This document shows, in pieces, positions 22,792 through 34,978 of a stretch of 64,000 nucleotides of DNA. The stretch's first letter is position 1, and each line of letters opens with the position of its first letter. A program made the position numbers and the translations under genes. The stretch lies in assembly GCA_020747015.1 (NCBI GenBank), contig JAGTJM010000041.1, forward strand, positions 62,001-126,000, written 5' to 3'. Source of the stretch: Pyrenochaeta sp. MPI-SDFR-AT-0127 (lineage: Eukaryota > Ascomycota > Dothideomycetes > Pleosporales > Cucurbitariaceae). Under the pieces are notes generated by a model that had not been told where the DNA came from, did no database searches, and was given only the letters and a program-made list of their open reading frames with translations.

Positions 22792-24602
22792 GAGAATCTA
22801 AGACCGCGCAGAGGGATAGAAAAGCACTTGTTATTTCTTGGACATTTTTCTTAGGTTTATTCTCCAGACTTTCAGCGTACCTTTTTTTTCAATAGAAGAT
22901 GATAGAACTCTATTCAAACAATTTCTACTTATCATGTTGAAAAATCATTTCATGACGCTCCTTTGTAATCTAAAAATTTCAAGATCCTCTATGTCGTAGA
23001 CTAAGTTAAAATATATGAAACACAAAGTCTACAGCATCTCGAAGATGCAAATGTTACTTTTTCTTGTTCTGTGCAAGTGTTGCTTTGAGCTAGGAGGAAC
23101 CCCTGAAACTAGTATGATGGCCCAAAAAAGCGTGGATGCGATGCATTTCCGTAGTCAATGTTCCAGTGATCGCAAAATATGAACTGCTGATATGGCCTTG
23201 CTGTCTTGTAGATAGTTATACATATGCAAGAGTGATACGCAGACAGCTTGAGCCAAGTTCTTACCGCACCTTGCATTCAGTAAAATTCTACCAATTCCTT
23301 GTTAGAACCAGCCCATTGCTTGAACTAACACTAGGCTCTTTCCGCCTAGAAAGGAAGTCTCGTCCAGGTTCGTTCATATTTCCTTGAAACGCAGTCAACA
23401 ATATGGCCGTATCCTCATCTCTTTTGCTTACATAACAGGTGCATCTATACTTGCCTTTCATCCAATCTGCTGCAACAAAAGCTCGTTTACAGAGCTTGCA
23501 TGTGAATGCTGTGAGAAGATACACATGTACATTTGCAAACTGTTGAGCTCAAACACCGGCTGGCGCAACGATTCAAGGATCTGAAAGAACCAGAACACAT
23601 CGGACACCACCAGATGTTTGGATCCGATCATGCGCTTTCTGTGGCATAGAAAGAGTCGAGATTGTGCCGACTTCATTGTGTGATGTTTAGACGGCGTCGA
23701 TTACAATGACTCTTTCCTATTGAAGCTTTAAAAGAAAGAAGTGTTGGTATTCAAAACGATTCTCGAAAGGCAAAAGGATTCCAACACGTGGTTGACTTTG
23801 TATAGGGAGTTCTAGCGTACTCTGTTCCATGCATTTTAGACGCTGAACGACTTCAACATTAACCCTAGCTTAGTTTAGTTTCTCATTCATGCATGTATGT
23901 ATGTCATTAGTTACTCTCACAGATTTTGTACTAGTCATCATTCACTTGACTCGCTGGCCGGTGTCAAAGAGTAAATGACGTACAAGTGCAAGAACGTATA
24001 ACTATACTCTCTCGCCACTAGTCATAGTGAGCCCATGTAAAAAGAGATCGTCATTCTTCAGCCTGCAAGATGAGACCCCGTCATCTCGGATCATTAAGCT
24101 CTAATTCGAACGTAGCTTGCGCGGAAACAGCTTCACAGGTACATTATGGTGGAACAAGGGTACACATCGTTTAGTCTTATTCAAGACAGGGCAACGAATA
24201 TGATCAGATGTCTAATGTCTGATGTATCGAAAACTCAAAAAGTCGGGTATAAATGCCTGTGGGGTGATGTCTGCATATGAAACAAGCGAAACCCCGCACA
24301 CGTGCATCATCATTCACGGAATTTCACAATGGCCTGGCGTGCTCAACACAGCGAATGGAATAGTGCTGAAGTATGTTTGATTCAAACAGCTAGGCACATA
24401 ACTTGACTATACATAAGTAAATATGTGTCCCTTAGATGCAATATGCCTAAAAAGCGCCGAAGCCCGAAACAAAACTACAGAGCAAAAAGCGCCATTGTGC
24501 CAACGCCAATAATGTATCACAGCTGGCGTTTAAATGCAGTCGCTGAACCTTAAACCAAACGCCGAGTGATGCAATGCTACAATTGAAGAAATCTTGAGGG
24601 TT
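22792..24602. other. intergenic, AT-rich, no gene seen
   Basis: 1.8 kb containing only short, motif-less ORFs on both strands. Small simple-sequence bits occur (ATGT repeats near 23,893). Nothing else is supportable. Confidence 0.5.
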
Positions 24603-25931
24603 TTAAGAGAGATCCATCGGATCCGTGGCGTTGCTTCCCGCGCCGGTTGATGCACGAGGACGTTGGGCTTTCGCAGCAGGATGTGGAGGCTGGGCATATA
24701 TGCTCTGCATCGCTGGAGCTGGAATGTTGATGCCGGTATTCACGCCGTCACTACGGATTTGAGGAGGAGCTACAAAGCCCATGTGAGGTGGATGGTAGAC
24801 TGGTGGGGTCAAAGGGGTGACTGATGAAGATGACTTGCGGGCCGGCTTGCGTCCACCGATGCGCTGCGCTCGGGGAGCAGGGAAGCAGGCGTTCTTAACG
24901 CGGGTCTGAAATTCACTAGCGAAGTTGTCGTACGGCTTCTTTTCCTCGGCGGTCTTCCAGCCCATCTTGTTTTTCATGCACTCAGCCTTGCGATGGCTGA
25001 TGGTAGAGCCCTCGATGCGGATACCGTTGTTCTCAAAACGTCGACAGCAATCGGACCGGGAGAGAATTAGCAAGACCACCAGGAGACTAACATTATCGTT
25101 GTCAAGAAGATGAGGAGCGAAGTCGCAGACGTTGCAGGCAAAGTGGCGCATGTCTTCGAGCTCTTTGGTATCGGTGCAGTTGACAAATCGCTCAGCCATG
25201 GAAAAAGGTCGCACCATATCCCTACAAATATGGTTTTGTAGAACGTTTGCGACTGAGCTGACGGAGACTGGGTAGATGTTCTCACGATCGATCCGGTTGG
25301 TCGCAGTTGATGAGACAGTACCAGCAATGTAGATGATTTCGATATCGTCAAATGGTCCAGGGTCAATCTTTAGTTCTTTTGCTGCCTTGGGGTCTTTGTC
25401 CTTGAGTGCCTCCTGGTGTTTGAGGGCAGCTTCCCGCGCTGCCTTGACCGCATCACGAGGAGTGATCAAGTTGTGCTGAGCGGAGAGGGACACGGAATCC
25501 TTGTGCATTTCAAATTTGGATAACTTACGTTCCACATCGGGAGCACGAATCCAGTCTTCAGACCAAGGTTCCTCGGCGAGGACCTTGTAGAAAACCTTGG
25601 TGAGGGCCCTCAACTTGATCTCTTGGTCCGACAGCTGGCGCTTGCCAAAGTAGAGCTCATCAGTTTCAATGAAGGCCGACTCAATGAACGTCTTCCGGTC
25701 CTTTTGAGTTAGTTGGCCACGAGCGGGGTCATTTTTCCATTCTTCAATAATGTACATGAACTTGGCATGAAATATATCATCAAAGTGTTTGGAAATGGGC
25801 GATGCAGCTGGGAGTACTATTAGACTTGACGTCGATATCAAATGACGCTATTCTTGCTTACCTGCCGACGTATTTGGGGTTGGCGGAGAAGGTGAGACGA
25901 CCCCTTCCTGAATGATTGGAGCAGGCGACAT
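24603..25931 (-). CDS. unrecognised protein with CxxC motif
   Basis: Exon 1 is 25931-25862 and exon 2 starts at 25807 (donor GTAAGC, acceptor CCCAG), giving 424 aa. A second intron is likely at 25091-25032: donor GTTAGT, a TGCTAAT-like branch point and acceptor GAG. It is 60 nt and frame-neutral, and its removal gives 404 aa. The N-terminus is Pro/Ser-rich. Residues about 27-110 are helical and charged (HFDDIFHAKFMYIIEEW...). Near residue 250 is a small cysteine motif, HFACNVCDF (C-x2-C), and more Cys and His lie further on, so a metal-binding module is possible. The C-terminus is Pro-rich, ending TDPMDLS. I do not recognise the family. It has no transmembrane segment or signal peptide and is divergent to the gene at 27088. 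Confidence 0.65.
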
Positions 25932-27087
25932 GATGATCCGAGGGCGATATGGAATCCAATATGACTAAAGATGAACCTCCAATACTACAGTAGTCCGTAT
26001 ATGCGACCGCAAAGGGGCAAATCGTGATGAATGTCGATGGACTCGAGGTGTGATGCTCGTGGCGGATTTGATGGCTGCGGGGTGGCTGTGAATGTTGAAG
26101 TTCGAGGTGTCAGGCAAAAACATTCACGCTCGCGTAGTTAGCGCGGCTTGGGTTGTCTTGGCGGAGCATTGGCCGGTCACATGTCCACGCGATACGGTGA
26201 GTGGACCGATGCACTAGCGAGAACGTCATAGCTCAGCGCATGCTTGCGTTTGATCCGACTACTTCAGCGGCCTTGAAACACAAGATGTCCATTGAACGTC
26301 ATGTTGCGTCACAATGAGATTGCCGAATGTACTACGTCTGCCATTGCATCAAATAAGCAGCAACATTCCACTCGGAACTTGTATTTGCTATACCGATCAT
26401 GGGCCACGAATCATGTCAACTCTGGTTCGAGTACATCTTCCTCCTGGACCATCTGCCATTTTATGTATCCTCAACTACGCATACACAAGTTGTGGGTCCC
26501 CCCTCATGGGCACCTCCCTTTCGCCTCGCTACGCGGTGCGTCTTCATGGGCAACCGCAGCTGTCATCCTTCACAGACCTTCTCCATCACTCCGTTTTTTG
26601 TATTTTCAATCCTTATGCGAATGCCCGACGTGTTTTGCTTTATCTGCATTTGCCACATCTTCATTTCCAACGAGGAACAGAACACGTTGGGCGAATGCTT
26701 GGTTGAGAATTTGGTCAAGGTGGCATCTGCGTAGCCTCCTACATATATCGATGGAGTTGTAAATTGAGATCAATCATCTACCTAGGTACAGAAAAGCTCC
26801 CATCTTTCGACATTGTGCAAGTAGCATCGCCTCGGTCGTAGTCGAAGCCATTGGTGGCTCAGGCGAGGTGCGGTATCCAACTGCTTTCATATCAAAGCGA
26901 GGGAGGGTGAAAGGCTAGGCTAACGCGCAACTTTGGCCAAAAACAATACAAGCTAATTTTCGGGCGGATTGCGATTCACTTCGCTTGCTGCCCTCGCGAA
27001 TTTAAACTTTGCATAAACTTTGCTACCTTGCCATTTCTGCCTCGTCCACTCCAACCACTATCCACAACCATTAACCTGCCACTAACA
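25932..27087. other. divergent intergenic region
   Basis: About 1.15 kb between the start codons of the CxxC protein (-) and the 2EXR-like protein (+), so it should contain both promoters. An open frame on the plus strand at 26,292-26,762 has no motif and I do not call it. Confidence 0.5.
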
Positions 27088-28083
27088 ATGGCAAAATTAC
27101 GGAAACGACTGTGTCGCAAACCCCATGTCCAGAGACACTGCCACATTCTTGCCGCGCCAGCCGAAATCCGTCTTGCTGTTTACCAACATATCACTCAACA
27201 GGTATTTTTGCCTAACGCAAACTACCGTGAATACAACGGACTGTTCCTGTCGTGCAAGCAAATCCACGACGAAATGGAGTGGGAGTCTCTTCGTCTTGCA
27301 CCTAGCATCTTCCGTCAATTCCAAGAGTACGATCCAGATACTGCATTGCGCATACGTCCACTTCGGCCCACGGGCTTCAGCTCGATCATGCATGTCACAA
27401 TTGGCGTGCCTCGCTGGGCTCTTTTCAGTCCCAAGATGCAAAAAAAGGTATTCATCTCGCTTTCACGACTATTACAGCTCCATCTGAGCAGCGTAACTAT
27501 TGGCATTGAGGACCTGGAGTCCGAGTCCGACTTATACCACCTCATCACTGGGCTTGACTCTCGCGAGTTTATGCAATACATGGACGCTCACGAGCAAGCT
27601 CCAGCTACTTCGGGAGGCAGTGTCGAGAAGGCAATGTTCTACGATATTCGAACAACTTACACCGACATCATCAAATTCGCAACAAAAATCAACTGCATCG
27701 TGGCTCCACAGCTCTGCGATGGCCGACATAACGACGAAAACCATTGGTGCATTCGCTCGCATTCATTCCATTCGCCTATAAACATAGCTTGCAACGTGCG
27801 CAAGGTAATTCTGCGCCTGAAGAAGCTTCATGATGAGGTAATTTGTTACTGTGGAAGTCGCCCCCATGGTGTTTACCCTTTCAATAGTGTTCGACTACGA
27901 TGGAGTCCAACCGACGAGATAAGACAGCTAAACAAATGCGGGTGGGGAAGCTGCTGGACTGATGATTACGGAAAGTACAGGCTCTTCTCCAAGCAAAATC
28001 CGGCACAGTTTATTTGGTATAGGAAGCCGGAGAAGAAGGCGGGTAAGGTGATCAATACTATCAAAGGGATGCTAAAGGTTTGA
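27088..28083 (+). CDS. 2EXR/F-box-like hypothetical protein
   Basis: Intronless, 331 aa from the ATG at 27088. The N-terminus is basic (MAKLRKRLCRKPHVQRH). The motif typical of the large fungal 'APAEIRLxIYxxI' group then follows (LAAPAEIRLAVYQHITQQVF, about residues 22-41), with LFLSCKQIHDEMEWES about 15 residues later. This pair, a PAEIR helix and a C-x-Q-I-xxE helix, defines the F-box-like/2EXR proteins, which are very numerous in Pezizomycotina and mostly uncharacterised. The rest shows scattered Cys/His/Trp but no catalytic motif. A role in protein-protein contact is only inferred from the family. Confidence 0.7.
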   Translation: MAKLRKRLCRKPHVQRHCHILAAPAEIRLAVYQHITQQVFLPNANYREYNGLFLSCKQIHDEMEWESLRLAPSIFRQFQEYDPDTALRIRPLRPTGFSSIMHVTIGVPRWALFSPKMQKKVFISLSRLLQLHLSSVTIGIEDLESESDLYHLITGLDSREFMQYMDAHEQAPATSGGSVEKAMFYDIRTTYTDIIKFATKINCIVAPQLCDGRHNDENHWCIRSHSFHSPINIACNVRKVILRLKKLHDEVICYCGSRPHGVYPFNSVRLRWSPTDEIRQLNKCGWGSCWTDDYGKYRLFSKQNPAQFIWYRKPEKKAGKVINTIKGMLKV

Positions 28084-28805
28084 TGAAAAGTACATGCTTG
28101 GATTCTCTGATGTAATAGCTAGAGCACAATGGAGATGAAGACCTCAGTCTGACCTCAGTTAAGAAATCATGAAGTATGACAGCACCCATGAGGGATGACA
28201 GCACTTCCAATGTTGGCAGCTTCTCTGTTAGACACCTTCCAAAATGTCCAGTAGCATTTACAGACTAGTCACATGAATACTGTTCAACCTTCTATAGTCG
28301 TTACGGAAGAAATGGAGTTCCCGTTTATTGGTAGAATAGAGTGTTGGTCACGAAGTCTGAATACACGTGACTTCCCATTCACCGTGCGCTTTTCTATGGC
28401 ATCTTCCTATTCAAAGAATTACAAAAGAATCTCACTAGAAGATGCAAAGCAGCCTAGTATGAAGCAAACCTGCCTGCGGGATTGACTATACCAAGGTCTT
28501 TTAGCTTTTGGAACCATACCCACAAGTCAAGTCTAGTAGCATCGAAGTGCTTTGGTCCACAATCTTTGATTGTCATAAGTGATGTTTATGGTCTCGGAGG
28601 GCTCTCATTTATAGCACTGGATGTACGAATCACCCTTAGGTTATTCAGATACATCTTCGAACTTTGGTATCCTTTGCCAATGGCCACCCCATCATACTTC
28701 AGCACATGACTAACCCTGCACCGCCAAGCCAGAGGCCAATAAAGCTCGAACGCAGCTTGAAGTTGAAGCTTCATACAATCTACATCAACACGATTATCAC
28801 CAGTC
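28084..28805. other. intergenic
   Basis: About 720 bp between two plus-strand genes. No gene or repeat is supportable; the 3' part should include the promoter of the next gene. Confidence 0.5.
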
Positions 28806-29466
28806 ATGGAGATCAACAGCTTCGAAATCTTTACTTTCTTCCTATGCTCTACCCTCTTCGGCATGCTTCTTAGCCTTTGGGGCATGGTACGTTTGTTCAC
28901 CCCACTAGAAGATGGAAATTACTAATATCTCAATCTACTAGGCCAGTATTATCAAGGATCGCGAGGTTTCGCTCATAGTCACGCTCTACGCTGTCGTTTT
29001 GTTTGCCACCCTCGTCCAGACTTCAAGCAAACACTCTGTCACCAAGCTTCTCGCCCGACATACGACGGAGATACAGGATAAACAAGTTGCCGACATCAAG
29101 GAAGCCCACCGTCGACATGTCTTGACACTGAAGGGCGACCATCAGACGCAGATTCATCTTCTTCAAGGCAGCATCAACACCGCCAACGCCAAGTTTGATC
29201 GCCTACACCACGACTACGATTGGATGTCAAACATGTACCGCGACCAAATGCGCAGCGCCCAAGAACAGGAAGACCGCATCGCCTACCTCGAGATGAAGAT
29301 CCAGGAGTCTGGACAGCTCACACCTAATGCCCGCGCTCCATTCTCCGCGCCACCTTCTCGGGTCCAGTTCTCTAATCCGCCGCGACGAGACAGGTTCAAC
29401 CCTGCGATGAAGTCTCCGGCTCTCTTGAGCCCACTAAAGCAGGTTGTGGAGGCTGAGGAGCTCTAG
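28806..29466 (+). CDS. small two-TM membrane protein with coiled coil
   Basis: Exons 28806-28886 and 28942-29466 (donor GTACGT, acceptor CTACTAG, phase 0), giving 201 aa. Residues about 8-27 and about 36-53 are hydrophobic and look like two membrane helices joined by a short charged loop (IIKDREVS). Residues about 60-140 form a charged coiled coil rich in Lys, Gln, His and Glu (ARHTTEIQDKQVADIKEAH...). The last 60 residues are Pro/Ser/Arg-rich and ordered poorly. I do not know the family. It looks like an organelle- or ER-anchored coiled-coil protein. The very clean intron and continuous hydrophobic pattern across the junction support the model. Confidence 0.65.
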
Positions 29467-30802
29467 GCATGATTCATGCTCTTAAGCCCTCGCGACGATT
29501 TATGTGACGCTGTGCTTAGAATGGCGGAAGATACTGGCACTCTATAATACTGAGGGAGATAGGTGGGATTGCAAGGTGCATCTACTCTATTCTAGCGTAG
29601 ACTTGGTAGCGTCAATACAACAATGAGCTCAAGCTCACAATCCTCATCTGAGACATGTACTTGACACTTTTTGATGTACTGGCGTACTGCACAGATTCTG
29701 AGTAAATTATGATTATGACAGTTGCTCCACACTATCCCAATGCCCTGCTGTCTCTGTATGTTAGAGTCCAGCCATGCTTTTCCCGTTCTACTGGTGGTAT
29801 ATTTGGTGGCCTGGGCCAGACGTGCTATGAACATCTGGGCATTCGAGAACTCAATTTGTTTTGCATCTGCAAATACACCTATTGGCGCCGACTGTATACG
29901 AATATATGACATGTGCTCTTTCATACAATCGTCGATGTAGACTACAAAATATGTCAACCTTCAACATGATTCGCATTCCGTTTTCTAAGATTTTGCTCTG
30001 ACTCTCTGTAATCTGCTATCTCTTAGTACTGTCGGAAATCTGGACAGTTAATAGCCCACATGATAGTAGTTGCGTAGCTATTTAGTCTCACAGTCGATGG
30101 TGTCAACAATCAGAAACCCTTACCTAGCTACATTGTAAAGTAAATACACAGAGTTATATTCTACTGACATAATGGAGGGTGCGGTGATCAATCTTAGGCT
30201 CCCATTTGTCATATAATGTCCCGTAAGAGTAGAGTAGTTGGGTTCAAGTAGTACGTCTGAGAAAGAATGGTTCAACAGGTTGCGATGGTTTCTTATAATT
30301 GATGCTTTGAGAGGGCAAGTCAAGCCGTGTCCTATAGAGATATTGGGGACTTAGAAACCCCCAGTCCGTAGGAAGGGTTGAATAATACATTTGTCTCAAA
30401 GAGAAGAATTACATGGCACCTTGAGGGCTACCAAACCGGTAAATTCAGATCTGGTTGTACTTCGAACCTTTCGCCAACGTAGATGATAGCCGGTGAACGA
30501 AGTGTGAGGACCAATTAAAAGATTATCCCTGAGAGATTGATATGATGCGACATGTTCTGATGAGCATATCCGGATGTGCGTTCAGTAGTTAGGCCGTGTT
30601 TGGCCTAGTCACTATCCCCGCGGCATCGGCCCTTCCCGACCTGGCCGAAGGTGACGAGCTCCACCATCCCGCTACAACCACGCCCACTCATGGCGAGAAT
30701 GCCGCCCGCCGTTACAATGGAGGGGCTACGTATTCCCAACACTTCAATGTCCACATTAATCATTCATTGGACCAAAACCTACCTCCCTGGGACACTTTCA
30801 CC
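29467..30802. other. intergenic
   Basis: About 1.3 kb, AT-rich, no supportable gene. The frame of the amidase stays open upstream of its ATG, from about 30,596, but no ATG occurs there, so I treat it as leader. Confidence 0.5.
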
Positions 30803-32191
30803 ATGACGGATATCTACCACCTGACAGCATCGCAGGCGCAAGCTAAATTCAAAGACGGCTCTTTAACCGTCGAAGATTATGCCAAATCGCTCCTTTCGCG
30901 TATTGAAGCGCGTGACACCACTGTACACGCTTGGGCATACCTCAATCCGGAGCTTGTGCTTCAACGTGCTCGCGCACTCGACCAGATATCGCCTGAGAAG
31001 AGGGGCCCTCTGCATGGCGTTGCCGTTGGGGTCAAGGATGTGATTCTCACAAAGGATATGCCCACACAATACAACAGCCCAATTTACGAAGACGATGCGC
31101 CAAAGATAGACGCTGCAAGTGTTGCCGTGCTGCGGGCGAGTGGGGCATTGATCTTTGGTATGCTGGTAGAATATTTCGCTCAGGAGCTATTTACTGACCT
31201 TTGGTAAGGGAAAACAACCACAACCGAGTTCGCAGCGACGACCGTTGGACCCTCACACAAAGGGCCCAAGACGGCAAATCCGCATGATCCCTCTCGCACA
31301 CCTGGTGGCTCGTCAGCAGGCTCAGGAGCAGCAGTCGGCGACCTGCAAGTCCCCATCGGCCTTGGGACACAAACAGTGGGAAGTGTAATACGGCCTGGCT
31401 CATTCAATGGCATCTACGCTATGAAGCCGACATGGAATTCGATCTCACGGGAGGGTCAGAAGCTGTACTCCCTCATCTTCGATACGCTGGGCTTTTACGC
31501 GCGGAGCGTGGATGATCTCAAGCTACTTCTCGACGCCTTCCAACTCATGGACGATGAGCCTGTGGAGAACTTCAAAGTAGAAGGCGCGAAGTTTGCAGTG
31601 CTCAGCTTTCCTACACCAGAATGGCCATCCCCAGGCCCCGGAACTGTGGCCGCTCTCAAGAAAGGCACTGAGCTTCTCCGTGCACATGGCGCAGATGTCG
31701 AAGAAATGACCTTACCCGATGAGTTCCGCTCAATGTATAAATGCCACCTTCAGGTTCTCTCTGGAGATGGTCGCATAGCATTCTTGCCCGACTATTATAT
31801 CGCAAAGGACAAACTACATTCTTCGCTTATCGATCATGTTGAAAATCGGGACAAACACACGCGCAAAGACCAGCTCAAAGCCTTCGACGCACTCGCTGCG
31901 ATGAGGCCGAAGCTAGACGCGCTGGCGGATAAGTACGCCGCCATCATTGCGCCGAGCGTGATTGACGAAGCCCCTGCTGGATACGGGAATACAGGAGACG
32001 CGGCTTTTTGTGCACAGTGGACGGCGATGCACATGCCTGTCATCAATGTACCGGGCTTCAAGGGCGATAATGGATTGCCAGTGGGATTGAGTGTTATTAG
32101 TAGCCGGTTCAGAGACCAGCACTTGGTGCGTGTTTGTAAAGCAGTCGGGAGAATCTTTGAGGCAGAAGGTGGGTGGAGTCGAGAAGACTAG
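30803..32191 (+). CDS. amidase signature family hydrolase
   Basis: Exons 30803-31157 and 31209-32191 (51-nt intron with a TTACTGAC branch-like box), giving 445 aa. All three catalytic residues of the amidase signature Ser-cisSer-Lys triad are visible. The Lys is in GVAVGVKDVI (about residue 80). The cis-Ser is in TPGGSSAGSGAAVG. The nucleophile Ser is in QTVGSVIRPGSFNG. The enzyme hydrolyses a C-N amide bond; the substrate cannot be predicted. It is shorter than the 540-600 aa fungal acetamidase (amdS) type and closer in size to the Glu-tRNA amidotransferase-like/indole-acetamide hydrolase branch, but lacks a clear subgroup marker. It has no signal peptide. It is followed 371 bp downstream, on the same strand, by a ThDP-dependent enzyme, and the two may act in one pathway. 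Confidence 0.88.
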
Positions 32192-32562
32192 AAGTAGGAT
32201 GTACAGTAGCAGCAATCGATTCATGCCCAAATTACATTCTATTGACCATCTCCTCGAGGCCGTAATGTCTTGTGCATATATGCTACAGACATGCGAGATG
32301 GCTACAAGGTAGCCGAAGCTTGCCAGGGGAAACCGCGAACGAGGAGCGGGGTTGACCCCACATAGCCATCCTGACTTCGTAAACATCGACTCGCAGAAAC
32401 ACCAAAGGCAAAGCAGTGTCAGATTCCGCGATTCTGGACCCGGCAGCTCGGTCCGACATGGCACTTTTATTACCTTCACGTTTGCTGCCATACTACGTTC
32501 TTCCAGATTGATCTCTTTGTACGCTTCCTTCCGCAAGACAGGTTACGTCCAATAGCCGAACC
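32192..32562. other. short intergenic between amidase and ThDP enzyme
   Basis: 371 bp between two tandem plus-strand genes; it should contain the amidase 3' UTR and the promoter of the ThDP enzyme. No motif stands out. Confidence 0.5.
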
Positions 32563-34572
32563 ATGGCCTCTAACAAGCTCACCCTCAAGCAGCCGAAAGG
32601 TCGCGAACTTCTTGGTGGTGATCTCCTTGCCCAATCCCTTCAACAGCTTGACGTCAGCACAATCTTTGGACTTCATGGCGGCCATCTGGACGCCTTCCTC
32701 ATGGGATGTAATGACATAGGAATCGAGTTGATTGATACACGCCATGAGACCGTCTCTGTACAAGCTGCAGAGGGCTATGCCAAGGTGAGCGGAAAGACTG
32801 GTGTCTGTTTCGTCACTGCAAACAGTGGGTATGTGTTATCATTTCAGATATCATGTTGGAACTAACCAAACTTTTAGGTTCTGTAACGGACTGCCTGGAC
32901 TTGCAACGGCCTTTGCAGATCGATCACCAGTCCTCTGCATAACGAGCTCTCCTCCCTTGCGGGACGCTGAGACAAATGCCCTCCAGGGTTTCCACGACCA
33001 GGTCGTGCTGGCGAAGCCCATGACCAAGTTTGCACATCGCAGTAGGTACACTCAACGGCATCATAGAACTACGCTCATCATCATTAAGTCACCAATGTTG
33101 GAGAGATACCCCGTATTGTCAGCCTCGCATGGAGAGCCGCAAGTTCCGGAGCACCTGGGCCGGTTCTGCTCGACTTTCCAATTGATGTGCTCTTCACCCC
33201 TGTGGAAGCCGAAAGTGTAGCCTGGGGCAATATCACAGGCCCTGCAGTGACATTACCTGGCCCAGATGTGAACGCAATTAAAGAGCTAGCAGGCTTGATC
33301 AAGGCTGCAGAAAGACCTGCCATTATCGTGGGAACAGGAGCACGAGGCGTAAGAGCTTTAGTTCTTTGATATCAAACCGAGAAAGCTAATTCATTTCAGG
33401 CCGTCGAGGAAATCTCAGCTCTCGCCAGTGCAGTCAGCGTTCCAGTTTTCCACAGCCCCAAATTTAGCACAGGTCTCCCGGTTACTCACCCTTTCCATGC
33501 TGGATCAGCCATGTCGCTCGCTATTCTTGCTGTTTCTGGACAACCCCAACCCGATCTAGTCATCCTACTGGGTGCTCGAACAGGTTTTATCCTAGGAGGC
33601 CGAAGCGGCGCCATCGTGCCAACCTCAAAGTGCAAGGTCGCGCAAGTTGATATTGACGGTGGTGAGATTGGTCGCTCCGAGCACGTGGATTTGGGCATTG
33701 TCTCGGATATCAAACTTGCCATTGCCGCTTTGAACACGGAAATTGCAAGCGCAGACAAGTTCAGCGCTCCGGAATCATGGATTCGCACAGCACTCGGCCT
33801 CAAGGCCTGGCGTGCACCACACAACGAGTCCGAGCCCAAGCTCGACGAGAAAAACGGACACCTACATCCATACCATGCTGTCAAGAAATTCTACCAGTCC
33901 CTTCCCAAGGGCAGTATCATTTCCATGGACGGTGGAGAAGCAAGCGGTTGGGCACTACAACTTCTCCCTGAAGCTTCAGCCTCATTATCCATGGTAGCAA
34001 CAGGCTATCTTGGCTTCCTAGGCAACGGCTGGGGATACTCGCTCGGCGCAGCAGCAGCAGATCGGAGCAAGGTTGTCGTTAATTTGCAGGGCGATGGGTC
34101 AGCCGGATTCCACCTCGCTGAATTAGATACTTACAAGAAGTTCAACCTCAAGGTTCTGACCGTGGTAATCAACAACACGGTGTGGGGCATGAGCCAGGCA
34201 GGCCAGGAAATGATTTACGGTCATGTAACTGCTGCAAAACCAGTCTCTGCCCTCCGCCCAGAGACACGCTACGACATAGTCGCGCAAGGCTTCGGTGTGC
34301 CTAGCCGCCTCGTCGACGCAACCAGTATCGAATCCGGCGCAAAGGGAGGTGACGGCTTCGAGAGAGCTGCTGACGCGATAGCAAAAGCTGTCGAGGAGCT
34401 TGTACAGGGTGGAGGGCCGGGACTGATTGATTTGAGAGTCAGCCCCACGCCATTCCAGGACAACACCAAGGCAATGGTAGGCGCGACGAATGACCCTGAT
34501 GTTATTGTTGTGCCGTACTATGATAATCTCCCGCGCCCTTACTACAAGGGTAAGACGAACGGAACGACTTGA
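32563..34572 (+). CDS. ThDP-dependent enzyme, acetolactate synthase/2-hydroxyacyl lyase-like
   Basis: Exons 32563-32828, 32878-33041, 33089-33348 and 33400-34572, giving 620 aa. The three-domain layout of the acetolactate synthase/pyruvate decarboxylase superfamily is clear. The N-terminal Pyr domain carries the catalytic Glu (RHET, Glu62). The central domain covers about residues 200-340. The C-terminal PP domain carries the ThDP/Mg motif, starting GDG at 461-463 and ending NN at 488-489 (VVINN). Such enzymes make or break C-C bonds next to a carbonyl using thiamine diphosphate. The sequence looks like the branch holding benzaldehyde lyase, oxalyl-CoA decarboxylase and 2-hydroxyacyl-CoA lyase, but I cannot fix the substrate. 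It has no targeting peptide, so unlike Ilv2 it is probably cytosolic or peroxisomal. No PTS1 is present (C-terminus NGTT). Confidence 0.88.
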
Positions 34573-34978
34573 GTGTTTCTACTTCAGCGTGATAGATAGT
34601 AGTTTTGATATCAGTTATCCACGTTTTGTGACAAACACTGCCTTTTTAAAATGATTTTACCGGAAAACTGTCCGTCAGAGCTGTGATGCAAAGATCAAAT
34701 GACTGAATCTACAGCAGGTCCATCATGCTCGGCCACGTGGACGCAGCTCGCCAACCATCCCCTAGACTAAAGTGCTGATGGTCTAATCTTGATCTCTTCA
34801 CTTGGTTGGTCATCCAAACAATGCAAGAACTGGAGGCGGCCGAGGACGAACAGAATATACGAGGCTGCGCTAAGCGAACGGACCACACCTTAAATCGGAT
34901 CCCTGCGTTACCGACTCGATATGTTTTTTTCAGGCGTTGCATGTTCAACAATCAATCGCCAAAAAAACACCGTCCATC
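34573..34978. other. intergenic before queuine tRNA-ribosyltransferase
   Basis: About 400 bp between plus-strand genes. It contains a CACGTG hexamer near 34,733. No gene is visible. Confidence 0.5.

Noticed and set aside
30596..30802. Open frame upstream of and in phase with the amidase
   Set aside because: It contains no ATG and no amidase-like sequence; treated as leader.
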